Positions 41,299-50,458 are shown, counted from the first letter of the stretch. The stretch: DNA of 64,000 nt from Raineya orbicola (GCF_002843425.1 NZ_NKXO01000007.1:1-64000), one strand, 5' to 3'. Numbers and translations are program-made. The notes: a model not told the origin generated them from the sequence alone.

Positions 41299-42672
41299 TT
41301 ATGCTGTTGTCATAGCTGCCAGTAAATCCGCTTGGGTAATGATATGCACTTTATTCTCCTCATCACGAACTAAAAGAGCCTTGTTATCTTTATCAATCAG
41401 TGAAGCAAGTACATCGAGCGAATTATCTAGCCCTACAAATTTGAATGGTGGATTCATTACATCTCTCACAGGAGCATCTTTGATATCGGGCTTTTCAATG
41501 AGTTGCTCTAAAATTTTAGAATCCACCAAACTGCCTACAATATGTTCGCCTTCGGTTACGGGTACTTGCGAAATGCCCTCTTTGGTAAGAATACGAATAG
41601 CTTGGGCTACGGTTTGGTTTGCCTCAATGGTAAGCAGTTTATCTTTGCCATTGCGACTTTTGATAATATCGCGAGCCGTGGCAAATTCAGCTTCCAAAAA
41701 GCCGTGATTTTTCATCCATTCATCGTTGTAGATTTTATTGAGGTAACGCGTACCGTGGTCGGGTAAGATAATTACCATTACATCATTATCTTTCAGATGC
41801 TCGCGAGCATATTCCAAAGCCCCATACACAGCCGCACCACAAGACCAACCCACAAAAAGCCCTTCTTCGCGTGCCAAACGGCGAGTCATCAGAGCGGCAT
41901 CCTTATCTGTTACTTTAATGAAAAGGTCAATTAAATTAAAATCAACATTTTTCGGCAAAATATCCTCTCCAATACCTTCGGTAAGATAGGGGTAAATCTC
42001 ATTTTCATCAAAAATGCCTGTTTCTTTGTATTTCTTGAAAACCGAGCCATAGGTATCAATGCCCAAAGTAAAAACATTAGGCTTGCGTTCTTTCAGATAT
42101 TTAGAAACGCCACAGATAGTTCCGCCCGTACCAACACCTGCGGCGTAATGCGTAATTTTGCCTTCGGTTTGTTTCCAAATTTCGGGTCCTGTGGTTTCGT
42201 AATGAGCGGCAGTATTGGAAAGATTATCGTACTGATTGGGATAAAAGGAGTTCGGGATTTCTTTGTTGAGACGTTTAGCCACTGAATAATAAGAGCGAGG
42301 ATCATCGGGTTCTACATTAGTAGGGCAAACTACTACTTCTGCCCCTAAAGCCTTCAAGATATTGATTTTTTCTTGCGATTGCTTATCCGACATTGTAAAA
42401 ATACATTTGTAGCCTTTGGCAATAGCCGTAAGAGCAAGCCCCATACCTGTATTACCCGAAGTGCCTTCAATGATAGTGCCACCCGGCTTCAAAATTCCTG
42501 CTTTTTCAGCATCTTCAATCATTTTTATTCCGATGCGGTCTTTTACCGAGTTTCCTGGGTTAAAATACTCCACTTTTACCAAAATAGTTCCTTTGATGTT
42601 TTTGGTAACCTTGTTGAGCTTTACAAGGGGCGTATTGCCAATGGTTTCAACAATAGAGTTGTAATATTGCAT
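41299..42672 (-). CDS. Cystathionine beta-synthase (PLP enzyme with tandem CBS domains)
   Basis: A 457-residue enzyme joining serine and homocysteine, or acting as a cysteine synthase. PLP-binding Lys44 sits in NPGNSVKDRIG, and GTSGNTG (70-76) and GTGGTICGVSKYLK bind the cofactor phosphate and substrate. The second half ends in two CBS repeats (RDIIKSRNGKDKLLTIEANQTVAQAIRIL... ISQVPV; DVMNPPFKFVGLDNSLDVLASLIDK). No haem-binding N-terminal extension is present, as is usual in bacteria. It heads the operon with the lipoprotein, nuclease-like and sbcC genes and has a near-perfect promoter upstream. Confidence 0.93.
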   Translation of the reverse strand: MQYYNSIVETIGNTPLVKLNKVTKNIKGTILVKVEYFNPGNSVKDRIGIKMIEDAEKAGILKPGGTIIEGTSGNTGMGLALTAIAKGYKCIFTMSDKQSQEKINILKALGAEVVVCPTNVEPDDPRSYYSVAKRLNKEIPNSFYPNQYDNLSNTAAHYETTGPEIWKQTEGKITHYAAGVGTGGTICGVSKYLKERKPNVFTLGIDTYGSVFKKYKETGIFDENEIYPYLTEGIGEDILPKNVDFNLIDLFIKVTDKDAALMTRRLAREEGLFVGWSCGAAVYGALEYAREHLKDNDVMVIILPDHGTRYLNKIYNDEWMKNHGFLEAEFATARDIIKSRNGKDKLLTIEANQTVAQAIRILTKEGISQVPVTEGEHIVGSLVDSKILEQLIEKPDIKDAPVRDVMNPPFKFVGLDNSLDVLASLIDKDNKALLVRDEENKVHIITQADLLAAMTTA

Positions 42673-42701
42673 AACAAAAAAATTTGCGTTGATAAGTTAA
42701 G

Positions 42702-42732
42702 CAAAGGTACGAATAAAAACAAAATTTTCAAA
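42702..42732 (-). promoter_or_regulatory. Predicted Bacteroidota promoter for the cystathionine beta-synthase operon
   Basis: On the minus strand -33 TTTG at 42732-42729, 19-nt spacer, -7 TACCTTTG at 42709-42702. Both elements are exact and lie 30 bp before the start codon. Confidence 0.75.
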
Positions 42733-42743
42733 ATACAGCCCAA

Positions 42744-44171
42744 TTAGTTGTTTTGAATATCACTGATGGCTTTTTCACATTGAGCGTACAGGTTTTGTAA
42801 ATCTTGAATGTAAGGGTAATGCTTTTGTAAAAGGACTTCCTCGTACTGCTTTTGTAGAGCTCTGATGCTTCTTTGTAAAATTTTGAACACACGGATAAGT
42901 TGCTCTTGCGTGTATACGCGTGATATGCTTTCGTTGCGGTACTGATGATGGAAATCATTGCCAATTTCTAAAATTTCTTCGGTAAGAACATCTAAATGCT
43001 CTTTTTTTAGTGCAAAACTTACTACTTGCGAGATAGTATTGATAAGCCGAGCCGTAACGGCAAAATCATTTCTGCCGTAATGATAGATTTGGTCAAAGGC
43101 TTGATTGATGATGCGGTCAAAACTTGCTTCGTTGAGATACACGTTAGCAGTTTTCCATTTCGTAAAGCCTACCGAAGGCATATTGGCTTGTAAAATTTCA
43201 CGTACAATCTCGCCAAGGTAGTCTATGCAATTGATAGCCGTTGTGGGGTCATTGACGGCAGGAGAAATAGCTTTCAAAGCAATATCAACTAACTGCCTTA
43301 CTCCAAAATGGATATCTTGATGATAGCTTCGGAACTTGCCAATTTCAAATTGCTTGGCTATTTTGCTGACAATATTTGCTTGATTAGCACTATTTTCTCT
43401 GAAAGCTACCAGTGCCATAGGTGTATTTCTTGAAATATAACTGCCTACATCATTGACCTGCTCAATGAATTCTATTTCATTGTGCATTTTAGAGATATTG
43501 ATAAGTTTTTCAATATTTACAGAACGCAAGTAGCCAAAGTTGTTGCTTATTACAGCAATTTTGTTGGGGTGAGAAGGTCTTTTGCCTATCTCTTCCTGAT
43601 GCACCCAGTATTTTTTAGCATTATGCACTTCTGAAATGGTGTGTAAAGCAATTTTTCGGGTAATGGAAGCCGCATTGATGCTTTCGGCAATCGTGATAAT
43701 AAAATGAGGAAGCAGACCCCCTATCAAAAAAATACAGCCATAGATGGCTAAATTCAGGATAGGCTTCATTGAATTAGGCACCTCATTTTGCTCGGCAGGA
43801 ATAGCATCAATGAGCCAAAACTTCAAAAGCAAACAAAAAACCACCCAACCCAAAAAAATACCCAAAGTGATTTGATTATAGAGGTTATGAGATAGAAAAT
43901 AGCGTAAAATTCTTGGTGAAAATTGCGTAGAAGCAAGTTGCAGAGCTACAATCGTAATAGAATATACAGTAGCAACGATGCTTGCAAGTAAGCTGGAAAG
44001 TAGGTTGATAGCGTCTATGTAACCTGCTTTATCTGTTTTGATAAGAAAATTAGATTTCGTGGTAAAAGTTAGAATGATAACAAACAATACGATACCACCA
44101 ATTACAGCAAAAGAATGGCTACGCAAGAGCCGCAGAGCATCTTTCAACTCTTCTTTATGTTTTACTTGCAT
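42744..44171 (-). CDS. DUF2254 membrane protein
   Basis: A 475-residue protein with four transmembrane segments in the first third (about 20-35, 50-75, 100-120 and 135-160) and a long cytoplasmic part. The stretches LLSSLLASIVATVYSITIVALQLASTQFSPRILRYFLSHNLYNQITLGIFLGWVVFCLL and ALKAISPAVNDPTTAINCIDYLGEIVREIL identify DUF2254, a widely spread family of unknown role (a channel-like core has been suggested; I cannot confirm). It stands 28 bp after sixA on the same strand. Confidence 0.9.
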   Translation of the reverse strand: MQVKHKEELKDALRLLRSHSFAVIGGIVLFVIILTFTTKSNFLIKTDKAGYIDAINLLSSLLASIVATVYSITIVALQLASTQFSPRILRYFLSHNLYNQITLGIFLGWVVFCLLLKFWLIDAIPAEQNEVPNSMKPILNLAIYGCIFLIGGLLPHFIITIAESINAASITRKIALHTISEVHNAKKYWVHQEEIGKRPSHPNKIAVISNNFGYLRSVNIEKLINISKMHNEIEFIEQVNDVGSYISRNTPMALVAFRENSANQANIVSKIAKQFEIGKFRSYHQDIHFGVRQLVDIALKAISPAVNDPTTAINCIDYLGEIVREILQANMPSVGFTKWKTANVYLNEASFDRIINQAFDQIYHYGRNDFAVTARLINTISQVVSFALKKEHLDVLTEEILEIGNDFHHQYRNESISRVYTQEQLIRVFKILQRSIRALQKQYEEVLLQKHYPYIQDLQNLYAQCEKAISDIQNN

Positions 44172-44199
44172 AGTGAGTGCTTTTAGCTACTATGCAAAG

Positions 44200-44742
44200 C
44201 TATAAATAATTTTCTGAACTTAAAACTTGGTTTTGCTTGGTATTTGGAAATAATTTTTTGGGATATTCAAAAAATAGCAGTTTGCCTGTATTTTCTTCAA
44301 TTTCTTGCCAAGAATTTACTGCAAAAGAAATAGCAACAATGCCTGCGGTAGGTATGTTTTCAATAGGGTTTTCGGGCAAAAGTAGGTTGGCAAAATCGTT
44401 GAGGCTCGGATTATGACCCACAAGCATCAAGGAATGAATTTCATTGGGCGTTTCTTGTACTACGCTAAACAAATCGGCAATGTTGGCTTCGTAAATTTCT
44501 TTTTTATACAAAATTTTCTGCTTCGGATAGAAAATCTCTTTGGCAACTTTTTTAGCCGTTTTGCGAGTTCTTTTGGCAGGACTGCACACAATTAAATCTA
44601 TCTGCACTTTTTGAAATTTCAGAAATTTACCCATAGCGGGGGCATCTTTCTTGCCCCTGCGATTGAGAGGACGTTCAAAATCTGCAAGTTCAGGATTTTT
44701 CCAACTAGATTTGGCGTGGCGAAGTAAATAAAGCGTTTTCAT
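44200..44742 (-). CDS. SixA-type histidine phosphatase
   Basis: A 180-residue member of the histidine phosphatase superfamily. The catalytic RHAKSSW motif (RHxK/RHxG type) is right at the start (MKTLYLLRHAKSSW); then come ERPLNRRGKKDAPAMG, VCSPAKRTRKTA with the second Arg, and SLMLVGHNPSLNDFANLL with the second His. In the SixA family this removes phosphate from phospho-His proteins. I take the ATG at 44742; the in-frame extension to 44856 overlaps the hslV start and the promoter. It is divergent from hslV. Confidence 0.88.
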   Translation of the reverse strand: MKTLYLLRHAKSSWKNPELADFERPLNRRGKKDAPAMGKFLKFQKVQIDLIVCSPAKRTRKTAKKVAKEIFYPKQKILYKKEIYEANIADLFSVVQETPNEIHSLMLVGHNPSLNDFANLLLPENPIENIPTAGIVAISFAVNSWQEIEENTGKLLFFEYPKKLFPNTKQNQVLSSENYL

Positions 44743-44778
44743 TGCCGTAAAAGAGAAGTATTTTTCGTAATTTGCAAA

Positions 44779-44809
44779 CAAAATTACGTGAAGCCTTTGT
44801 AAATTCAAA
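44779..44809 (-). promoter_or_regulatory. Predicted Bacteroidota promoter for sixA
   Basis: Minus-strand -33 TTTG at 44809-44806 and -7 TAATTTTG at 44786-44779, spacer 19 nt, both exact. It lies 37 bp upstream of the ATG at 44742, supporting that start. Confidence 0.7.
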
Positions 44810-44835
44810 GTTAAAAAATAAAAAATCATTAACGT

Positions 44836-45381
44836 ATGAAAATGCCTAAAATACACTCAACCACTGTGATTGCCGTTTTGCACAACGGAAAAGTAGCTAT
44901 TGGTGCTGATGGACAAGCAACCTTGGGAAATACCGTTGCCAAAAGCAATGTCCGTAAAATACGCAAACTCAAAGATGGCAAAGCGGTAGTGGGTTTTGCG
45001 GGTTCTACCGCCGATGCTTTCGCTTTGATGGATAAGTTTGAAGAGAAACTTTCTGCTTACGGAGGCATTGTGGAGCGTGCCGCTATTGAACTTGCCAAAG
45101 AATGGCGAACCGACCGATACCTTCGCCGTTTGGAGGCAATGATGATTGTCGTAGCAAAAAATGAAATTTTTATCATATCAGGAAGTGGAGATGTTATCAA
45201 ACCCGATAATGATGTAGCGGCGATTGGTTCAGGAGCAATGTATGCCCAAGCGGCGGCTTTGGCTCTGAAAAAACACGCCCCGCATCTTTCTGCCAAGCAA
45301 ATGGTTGAAGAGGCTCTGCATATTGCTGCCGATATTTGCATTTATACCAACCATAATCTCCTCATAGAAGAAATTGAGTAA
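44836..45381 (+). CDS. hslV: ATP-dependent protease proteolytic subunit HslV
   Basis: A 181-residue peptidase subunit of the HslUV complex, related to the proteasome beta subunit. The N-terminal Thr nucleophile is the first Thr of [28 protein letters not shown], exposed after removal of the short leader. The lysine of [24 protein letters not shown] and the [30 protein letters not shown] region are typical. hslU, the ATPase partner, is not adjacent and not in this window, unlike in most bacteria. It is 20 bp upstream of the S41 protease gene. Confidence 0.94.
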   Translation: MKMPKIHSTTVIAVLHNGKVAIGADGQATLGNTVAKSNVRKIRKLKDGKAVVGFAGSTADAFALMDKFEEKLSAYGGIVERAAIELAKEWRTDRYLRRLEAMMIVVAKNEIFIISGSGDVIKPDNDVAAIGSGAMYAQAAALALKKHAPHLSAKQMVEEALHIAADICIYTNHNLLIEEIE

Positions 45382-45401
45382 GTGAGAGTTCTAAAAGGGC
45401 T

Positions 45402-46976
45402 ATGGAAGTCAAGCAGAGAAATACTTCGGAGCGAATTTTTTTACTGATGCCTTTTTTCTTTGGATTGGCTTTGGGGGTTGGCATTGCTTTGGGCGTAAGC
45501 ATTATGTATGTACGCGAAGCAGGCTTGGGCAAGCAAGCCCAACAAACCGCCGAAGTACTCAAACTTATCCGAGAAAATTATGTGGAAGATGTTAATTTAG
45601 ACTCGCTCCACACACTTGGCTTGCAAAGTTTGCTTTCAAACCTTGACCCTCATAGTACTTTTATTCCTGCCGAAGAGGTTGCACTCGCCCAAAGCCAACT
45701 GGAAACTGATTTTGAAGGCATTGGTATTGAGTATGAGTGGCTCAATGATACGCTTTTTGTAAATTATCCTTTGCCACAAAGCCCCGCCGAAAAAGCAGGC
45801 ATTCTTGCAGGAGATAAAATTCTTGCCATTGATAACGAGCCAATTGCATATAACGAAGGCGAAAGTATTAGCGATATTTTCCAAAAATTACGTGGGAAAA
45901 AAGGAACGAATGTAAAACTGAAAATTTTACGGGGAGCTGATACAAAAGAAGTAAGCGTAGAAAGAGATAAAATTGTCAGTAGGTCGGTGGAAGGGTATTT
46001 GGCAAAGCCTGCCATAGGCTATCTTCGCATTTTGCGTTTTGCTGAAAAAACCGATCAAGAGTTTTCGGAAATTTTACAGAAATTCGTTGAAAAAGATAGC
46101 ATAGAGGCGGTCATTATAGATTTACGCGAAAATGGCGGCGGCTATATGGATAAAGCCAATAAAATCGCAGACGAGTTCTTAGAGGCAGGGCTTCTGATTG
46201 TTTCCACCAAAGGCAAACAAAAACGTTACAACCAAGAGTACAAAGCTACCGCAGGCGGACTTTGCGAAAAAGGCAGAGTAGTAGTTTTGTTAGATGAAGG
46301 TTCTGCCTCTGCTTCCGAAATTTTGGCAGGAGCTTTGCAAGATAACGACAAAGCCACAATTATCGGTAGAAAATCTTACGGAAAAGGTTTGGTGCAAGTG
46401 CCTTTTACGCTTTCCGATGGCTCGGAACTTCGGCTGACGGTTTCAAAATACTACACCCCTACGGGCAGATGCATACAACGTCCTTACCACAACGCCCAAA
46501 AATATACGAAAAGTCTGGAAGAACGCTACAAATCGGGGTTTCTGCTTAAAGATACACTTACAGACGAAAAAGAAACTTTTTTTACACGTAAAGGCAAAAA
46601 AGTTTTCGGCGGAGGTGGCATCGTACCTGATATACTTTTGCCCTTAGATAGCACCAAATACGAAGAAAAAATCAAGGATTTTTTGCAAAAAACCTCTCTG
46701 AAACCTTGGATAGCTGAATATGCTCATCAAAATCGTAAAATTTTGCAAGAAAAAGGCTTTTCAGATTTTTTGGCACACTGGCAAGTACCCGATATGATGC
46801 TTGCTAAAGCCTTTGCGGGTTCAGATTTTAACGAAAATGAAAAAAAATTCATCAAAAAAGAATTGAAAGCCTTTTTGGCTAAAATTATTTGGGGGAAAAC
46901 AGCTTATTTCCAAACGCTCAACGCCGAAGATGAATTTTTACAAAAGGCTTTAGAAGTTTTGAAATCAGTTCGGTAA
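45402..46976 (+). CDS. S41-family carboxy-terminal processing protease
   Basis: A 524-residue CtpA/Prc-like protease in the periplasm: signal/membrane helix (about 10-30), an N-terminal helical arm, a PDZ domain (FEGIGIEYEWLNDTLFVNYPLPQSPAEKAGILAGDKILAIDNEPI), and the catalytic domain. The Ser/Lys pair is in DEGSASASEILAGAL and GRKSYGKGLVQVPF. YYTPTGRCIQRPYHNAQ is typical of Bacteroidota members. The C-terminal domain (about 400-524) is helical. Its end overlaps the convergent HD-CoaD gene by 12 bp. Confidence 0.92.
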   Translation: MEVKQRNTSERIFLLMPFFFGLALGVGIALGVSIMYVREAGLGKQAQQTAEVLKLIRENYVEDVNLDSLHTLGLQSLLSNLDPHSTFIPAEEVALAQSQLETDFEGIGIEYEWLNDTLFVNYPLPQSPAEKAGILAGDKILAIDNEPIAYNEGESISDIFQKLRGKKGTNVKLKILRGADTKEVSVERDKIVSRSVEGYLAKPAIGYLRILRFAEKTDQEFSEILQKFVEKDSIEAVIIDLRENGGGYMDKANKIADEFLEAGLLIVSTKGKQKRYNQEYKATAGGLCEKGRVVVLLDEGSASASEILAGALQDNDKATIIGRKSYGKGLVQVPFTLSDGSELRLTVSKYYTPTGRCIQRPYHNAQKYTKSLEERYKSGFLLKDTLTDEKETFFTRKGKKVFGGGGIVPDILLPLDSTKYEEKIKDFLQKTSLKPWIAEYAHQNRKILQEKGFSDFLAHWQVPDMMLAKAFAGSDFNENEKKFIKKELKAFLAKIIWGKTAYFQTLNAEDEFLQKALEVLKSVR

Positions 46977-47963
46977 GTATCTTTCTCCGTAACCTTTGCC
47001 GATTTTTTCCAAATTGCGGATAGCCGAAGAACTGATATGCTCAAATTCGCGGTCGCAGTGGAAAAAAACTACTTTTAGGTCGGGTTTCATATCTTTCATA
47101 AAACTGATTTGGTTCATTTCGTAGGCAAGGTCATCGCCATTGCGTAAGCCCCTGATAAGCGTGATTTCAGCATCTTTCTCTTTACTGCTCAAATAGTCTG
47201 TGAGCAAACCTGAAAAACTTTCCTTCTGCCGATAATACAAAACAGGGCTAATTTCATCATCTTGGGCAAATTCATTTTTTTCAGGATTTATGCCACGAGC
47301 GATGATAACTTTATCGAACACCTTTTCAGCTTTCTGCAAAATATTGTAATGCCCATTATGAAACGGATTAAATGAACCCGGATAAACGCCAATCTTGGGT
47401 TTGTGGGTTTGTAGATATTCTATCAAATACTGCAAATTTTGGGCATTTTGAGGTACTTTCTTTTTCAAATTTTCTAAAACACTTATACGGGCAGGTTTGT
47501 AGAGGCTGTAATCAAAAACTTGATATTCCTTAAAAATTTTTTGTTCCCACTCTAAAAGTTGAATAAAGTTACTTTCGCTTACGATAACTAAATCTATCTC
47601 ACAGAAAAATGCCGAAAGCGTATGCGAAGGTGTATGCGTATGCGTATCTAAAATAGCTCTTGCAACAAGATTTTTGATATTTTCATCTGCCCCACACATT
47701 TGCCAAAATTTTTCAGCAGATTTTTGCTCATTATCTTGGCGGGTAGGCTGATAGACAATATCGTGAAAAAAAGCTATCAGATACAAAATGTCTTTTTCCT
47801 TTTCGTTGAAAGAACTTTTTTGTATCCGTTCCAAAAGAAAGGCAAGATGTTCCTCATTATGATAAAAACGATGAGGCTCTCGCCAAGCCTTTTGTATCGG
47901 TGCGAAATCTGCAATTTGATACTCAGCAAAAAGGGTTTCAAAACTTTCGTAACGAACAGCCAT
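46965..47963 (-). CDS. HD-phosphohydrolase domain fused to phosphopantetheine adenylyltransferase (CoaD-like)
   Basis: A 332-residue fusion. Residues 1-about 185 match the predicted metal-dependent HD-superfamily phosphohydrolases (COG4339 type): HRFYHNEEHL (His35, His39), FFHDIVY (His67-Asp68), DNEQKSAEKF and DTHTHTPSH. Residues about 189-332 are a complete phosphopantetheine adenylyltransferase, which makes dephospho-CoA from 4'-phosphopantetheine and ATP: IGVYPGSFNPFHNGH (HNGH 202-205), LIRGLRNGDDLAYEMNQ, SSSAIR 311-316. CoaD is normally a stand-alone protein of about 160 residues. The HD part could hydrolyse a related nucleotide or regulate the pathway, which is unproven. No separate coaD is visible in the window. 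Confidence 0.85.
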   Translation of the reverse strand: MAVRYESFETLFAEYQIADFAPIQKAWREPHRFYHNEEHLAFLLERIQKSSFNEKEKDILYLIAFFHDIVYQPTRQDNEQKSAEKFWQMCGADENIKNLVARAILDTHTHTPSHTLSAFFCEIDLVIVSESNFIQLLEWEQKIFKEYQVFDYSLYKPARISVLENLKKKVPQNAQNLQYLIEYLQTHKPKIGVYPGSFNPFHNGHYNILQKAEKVFDKVIIARGINPEKNEFAQDDEISPVLYYRQKESFSGLLTDYLSSKEKDAEITLIRGLRNGDDLAYEMNQISFMKDMKPDLKVVFFHCDREFEHISSSAIRNLEKIGKGYGERYLPN

Positions 47964-48114
47964 ACAATGCCTACTTAATGAACTTGAAAAGCAAAGTTAA
48001 ACTATTTGAGAGTTTTACGTGTTTTGGGGTTAAAAATTTTTTTGTATTATTGCTTGCACTCTGATGCCTTTGCTAGCTGCTATGTGAATTTTGGCTCACT
48101 AAATTTTTTCAACT

Positions 48115-49536
48115 ATGAAAAGATACTTTTTGCTCTGTTTTTTGGTTTTTGGGACTTATGAGATTTCGGCTCGAAAGTTGGATACAAATTTTCTCAAAAA
48201 ACGTATTCCCGAAATGATGGATAGTGCAGGCGTACCAGGGCTTTCGTTGGGGGTAGTAAAGAATGGAAAAATTATTTGGACAAAAAACTTTGGTAAAGCC
48301 AGTTTGGCTACCAAAAAGCCCGTCAATGATAAAACCATTTTTGAAGCCGCATCGCTTAGCAAGCCACTTTTTGGTTACATTTGTTTGCGTTTGGTTGATG
48401 AAGGCAAATTAGATTTAGATAAACCCCTTGTAGAATACGTTCCGCTGGATAGCATAGAACGATTTTTCTTGATGCACAAAGTGCAAGATAAGCGTTTTTT
48501 GAAAATTACGGCACGTATGTGCCTTTCGCACTCGGCGGGCTTTCCCAATGGGCGAGCAGGCATAGTGCCGATTGTATTTGAACCCACAACAGATATGCAC
48601 TACTCGGGAGTAGGCATTTCGTATTTGCAGTTTGTGGTAGAAAGAATTACAGGTAAAAATTTAGAACTACTTGCCCAAGAATACGTTTTCAAACCTTTGG
48701 GAATGACGAGCAGTAGTTATATTTGGCAAAGCAGTTTCACAGATAGAGTAGCCAACGGACACGGCAGTTTGGGGCAGGCGGTAGGGTTTGGAATGTATAA
48801 TACCCCTTCTGCCTCTTACACCTTGCTCACCAATGCCGAAGACTACAGCAAATTTTTAGCCCATTTGCTTAATCGGGAGGGGTTAAAGCCCGAAACTTAT
48901 CAGGAAATGTGGAAAGTGCAAAGCACTGCAAAAACAAATTTTCTTGCATCTATGAGTTGGGGATTAGGTTTTGGACTTTATGAAACCGATTTGGGGCGAG
49001 CCTTTTGGCATTGGGGCGATTTGGGAACTGCAAAGGCGTATGTAGTAGGCATTCCTAATAAAAAAGATGGCTTGGTACTTTTTGCAAATAGTGCTAATGG
49101 CTTGAATATGGCTTATTCACTTATCAATATGTGTATTGGTGGCGGTACGCATCAATTTTTTCACGTCCTCAATGTAGCTCAATACGATGACCCTACGAAT
49201 ATTCTGATGCAAGAATTTTCAAAAAACGGCTTGGACGGAATGCTTGCCAGTTACAATTATTTCAAAGTTCACCAAAAATACAAGCTCAATCAGGCTCTTT
49301 TGATTGCTATTTCACAGAAGCTATTAGCCTTGGGTAGAGCCAACGAAGCTCTTTCTATCGCCAAAGTTAGTGTTTTAGAATTCCCCGAAAATAGTGCCGC
49401 TCATAATGTACTTGGTGATGCTTTTTTGCGTTTGGGAAAAACACAAAACGCCGTAGGTTGTTACAAAAGAGCTTACCAACTCAACCCCAACAATGCCTAT
49501 GCACGCAAGCAACTTATTAGCTTAAAAGCCTTTTAA
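48115..49536 (+). CDS. Serine hydrolase (class C beta-lactamase fold) with C-terminal repeats
   Basis: A 473-residue secreted protein: signal peptide (about 1-19), then a beta-lactamase/D-Ala-D-Ala-carboxypeptidase S12-type domain. SxxK is SLSK (Ser80-Lys83), the Tyr box reads YSGVGISYLQ (the usual Y-x-N is Y-x-G here), and the HxG box is FWHWGDLG. From about residue 360 a TPR-like tail follows (ALGRANEALSIAKVSVLEFPENSAAHNVLGDAFLRLGKTQNAVGCYKRAYQLNPNN), suggesting protein binding. It is probably an esterase or peptidase; the substrate is unknown. Upstream, TTTG 48023-48026 and TATTATTG 48045-48052 may form a promoter. Confidence 0.85.
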   Translation: MKRYFLLCFLVFGTYEISARKLDTNFLKKRIPEMMDSAGVPGLSLGVVKNGKIIWTKNFGKASLATKKPVNDKTIFEAASLSKPLFGYICLRLVDEGKLDLDKPLVEYVPLDSIERFFLMHKVQDKRFLKITARMCLSHSAGFPNGRAGIVPIVFEPTTDMHYSGVGISYLQFVVERITGKNLELLAQEYVFKPLGMTSSSYIWQSSFTDRVANGHGSLGQAVGFGMYNTPSASYTLLTNAEDYSKFLAHLLNREGLKPETYQEMWKVQSTAKTNFLASMSWGLGFGLYETDLGRAFWHWGDLGTAKAYVVGIPNKKDGLVLFANSANGLNMAYSLINMCIGGGTHQFFHVLNVAQYDDPTNILMQEFSKNGLDGMLASYNYFKVHQKYKLNQALLIAISQKLLALGRANEALSIAKVSVLEFPENSAAHNVLGDAFLRLGKTQNAVGCYKRAYQLNPNNAYARKQLISLKAF

Positions 49537-49559
49537 CTATCTTTTGAACTCACCCTAAA

Positions 49560-50450
49560 ATGCGATTACTTACTCCTACTCATTGGCAAGAATATCAACT
49601 CATTGATACGGGTAATTTTGAAAAATTAGAACGCTTTGGTAAATACGTGGTAGCTCGCCCCGAACCGCAAGCTGTTTGGGATAAAAGCCTTTCAGAAAAC
49701 GAGTGGCAAAAAATGGCTCACGCTACTTTCGCAAGAGCCAAAAATACCGAAAAAAACAGCGAAAAAGGCGAATGGAAGCTCAAGTATGGCGTAAAAGAGC
49801 CTTGGTGGATAGAATACGCCTACAAGAGCGTAAAGCTCAAAATGAAATTAGGATTTACGTCATTTAAGCACGTAGGTATTTTTCCCGAACAAGCCGAAAA
49901 TTGGAATTTTATCATAGATTTTCTTGAGAAAAAGCCATTAGAAAAACCACAAGTACTGAATCTTTTTGCCTACACAGGCGGGGCATCACTTGCGGCAAAA
50001 GCAATGGGTGCAGAAGTTACTCACGTAGATTCTGTGAAGCAGGTGCTTACGTGGTCGCGTGAGAATATGGAAGCAAGTAATTTAAGCAATATCCGCTGGA
50101 TTTGTGAAGATGCTCTTAAATTTGTTCGCCGTGAAGTAAAACGTGGCAAAAAATACAATGGAATTATTTTAGACCCACCTGCTTATGGCAGAGGCGCCGA
50201 AGGTGAAAAATGGGTTTTAGAAGATAATATCAATGAAATGTTGAAACTTTGCCGAGAGCTTTTAGCCGAAAAAAATAGCTTTCTTATCCTGAATCTCTAT
50301 TCAATGGGTTTTTCGGCTCTTATTGCCGAAACACTTATGCAAAGCATTTTCAAAGACACTTTTTTTTCCTATGAAATAGGCGAACTTTATTTGCAAGACC
50401 TACACGAAAAAAAATTACCCCTTGGGGTATTTTGGCGTGGGGTGAGATAA
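49560..50450 (+). CDS. Class I SAM-dependent RNA methyltransferase (RlmI-like)
   Basis: A 296-residue methyltransferase resembling the catalytic part of RlmI-type 23S rRNA cytosine-5 methyltransferases, without the N-terminal PUA domain. The SAM site is VLNLFAYTGGASLAAKAMGAEVTHVDSVKQ. Later come NIRWICEDALKFVRREVKRGKKYNGIILDPPAYGRG with the catalytic DPPxYG motif. The start contains a conserved LIDTGNFEKLERFGKYVVARPEPQAVW. It lies 23 bp after the serine hydrolase gene. The target nucleotide is not certain. Confidence 0.85.
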   Translation: MRLLTPTHWQEYQLIDTGNFEKLERFGKYVVARPEPQAVWDKSLSENEWQKMAHATFARAKNTEKNSEKGEWKLKYGVKEPWWIEYAYKSVKLKMKLGFTSFKHVGIFPEQAENWNFIIDFLEKKPLEKPQVLNLFAYTGGASLAAKAMGAEVTHVDSVKQVLTWSRENMEASNLSNIRWICEDALKFVRREVKRGKKYNGIILDPPAYGRGAEGEKWVLEDNINEMLKLCRELLAEKNSFLILNLYSMGFSALIAETLMQSIFKDTFFSYEIGELYLQDLHEKKLPLGVFWRGVR

Positions 50451-50458
50451 ATTTTCAT

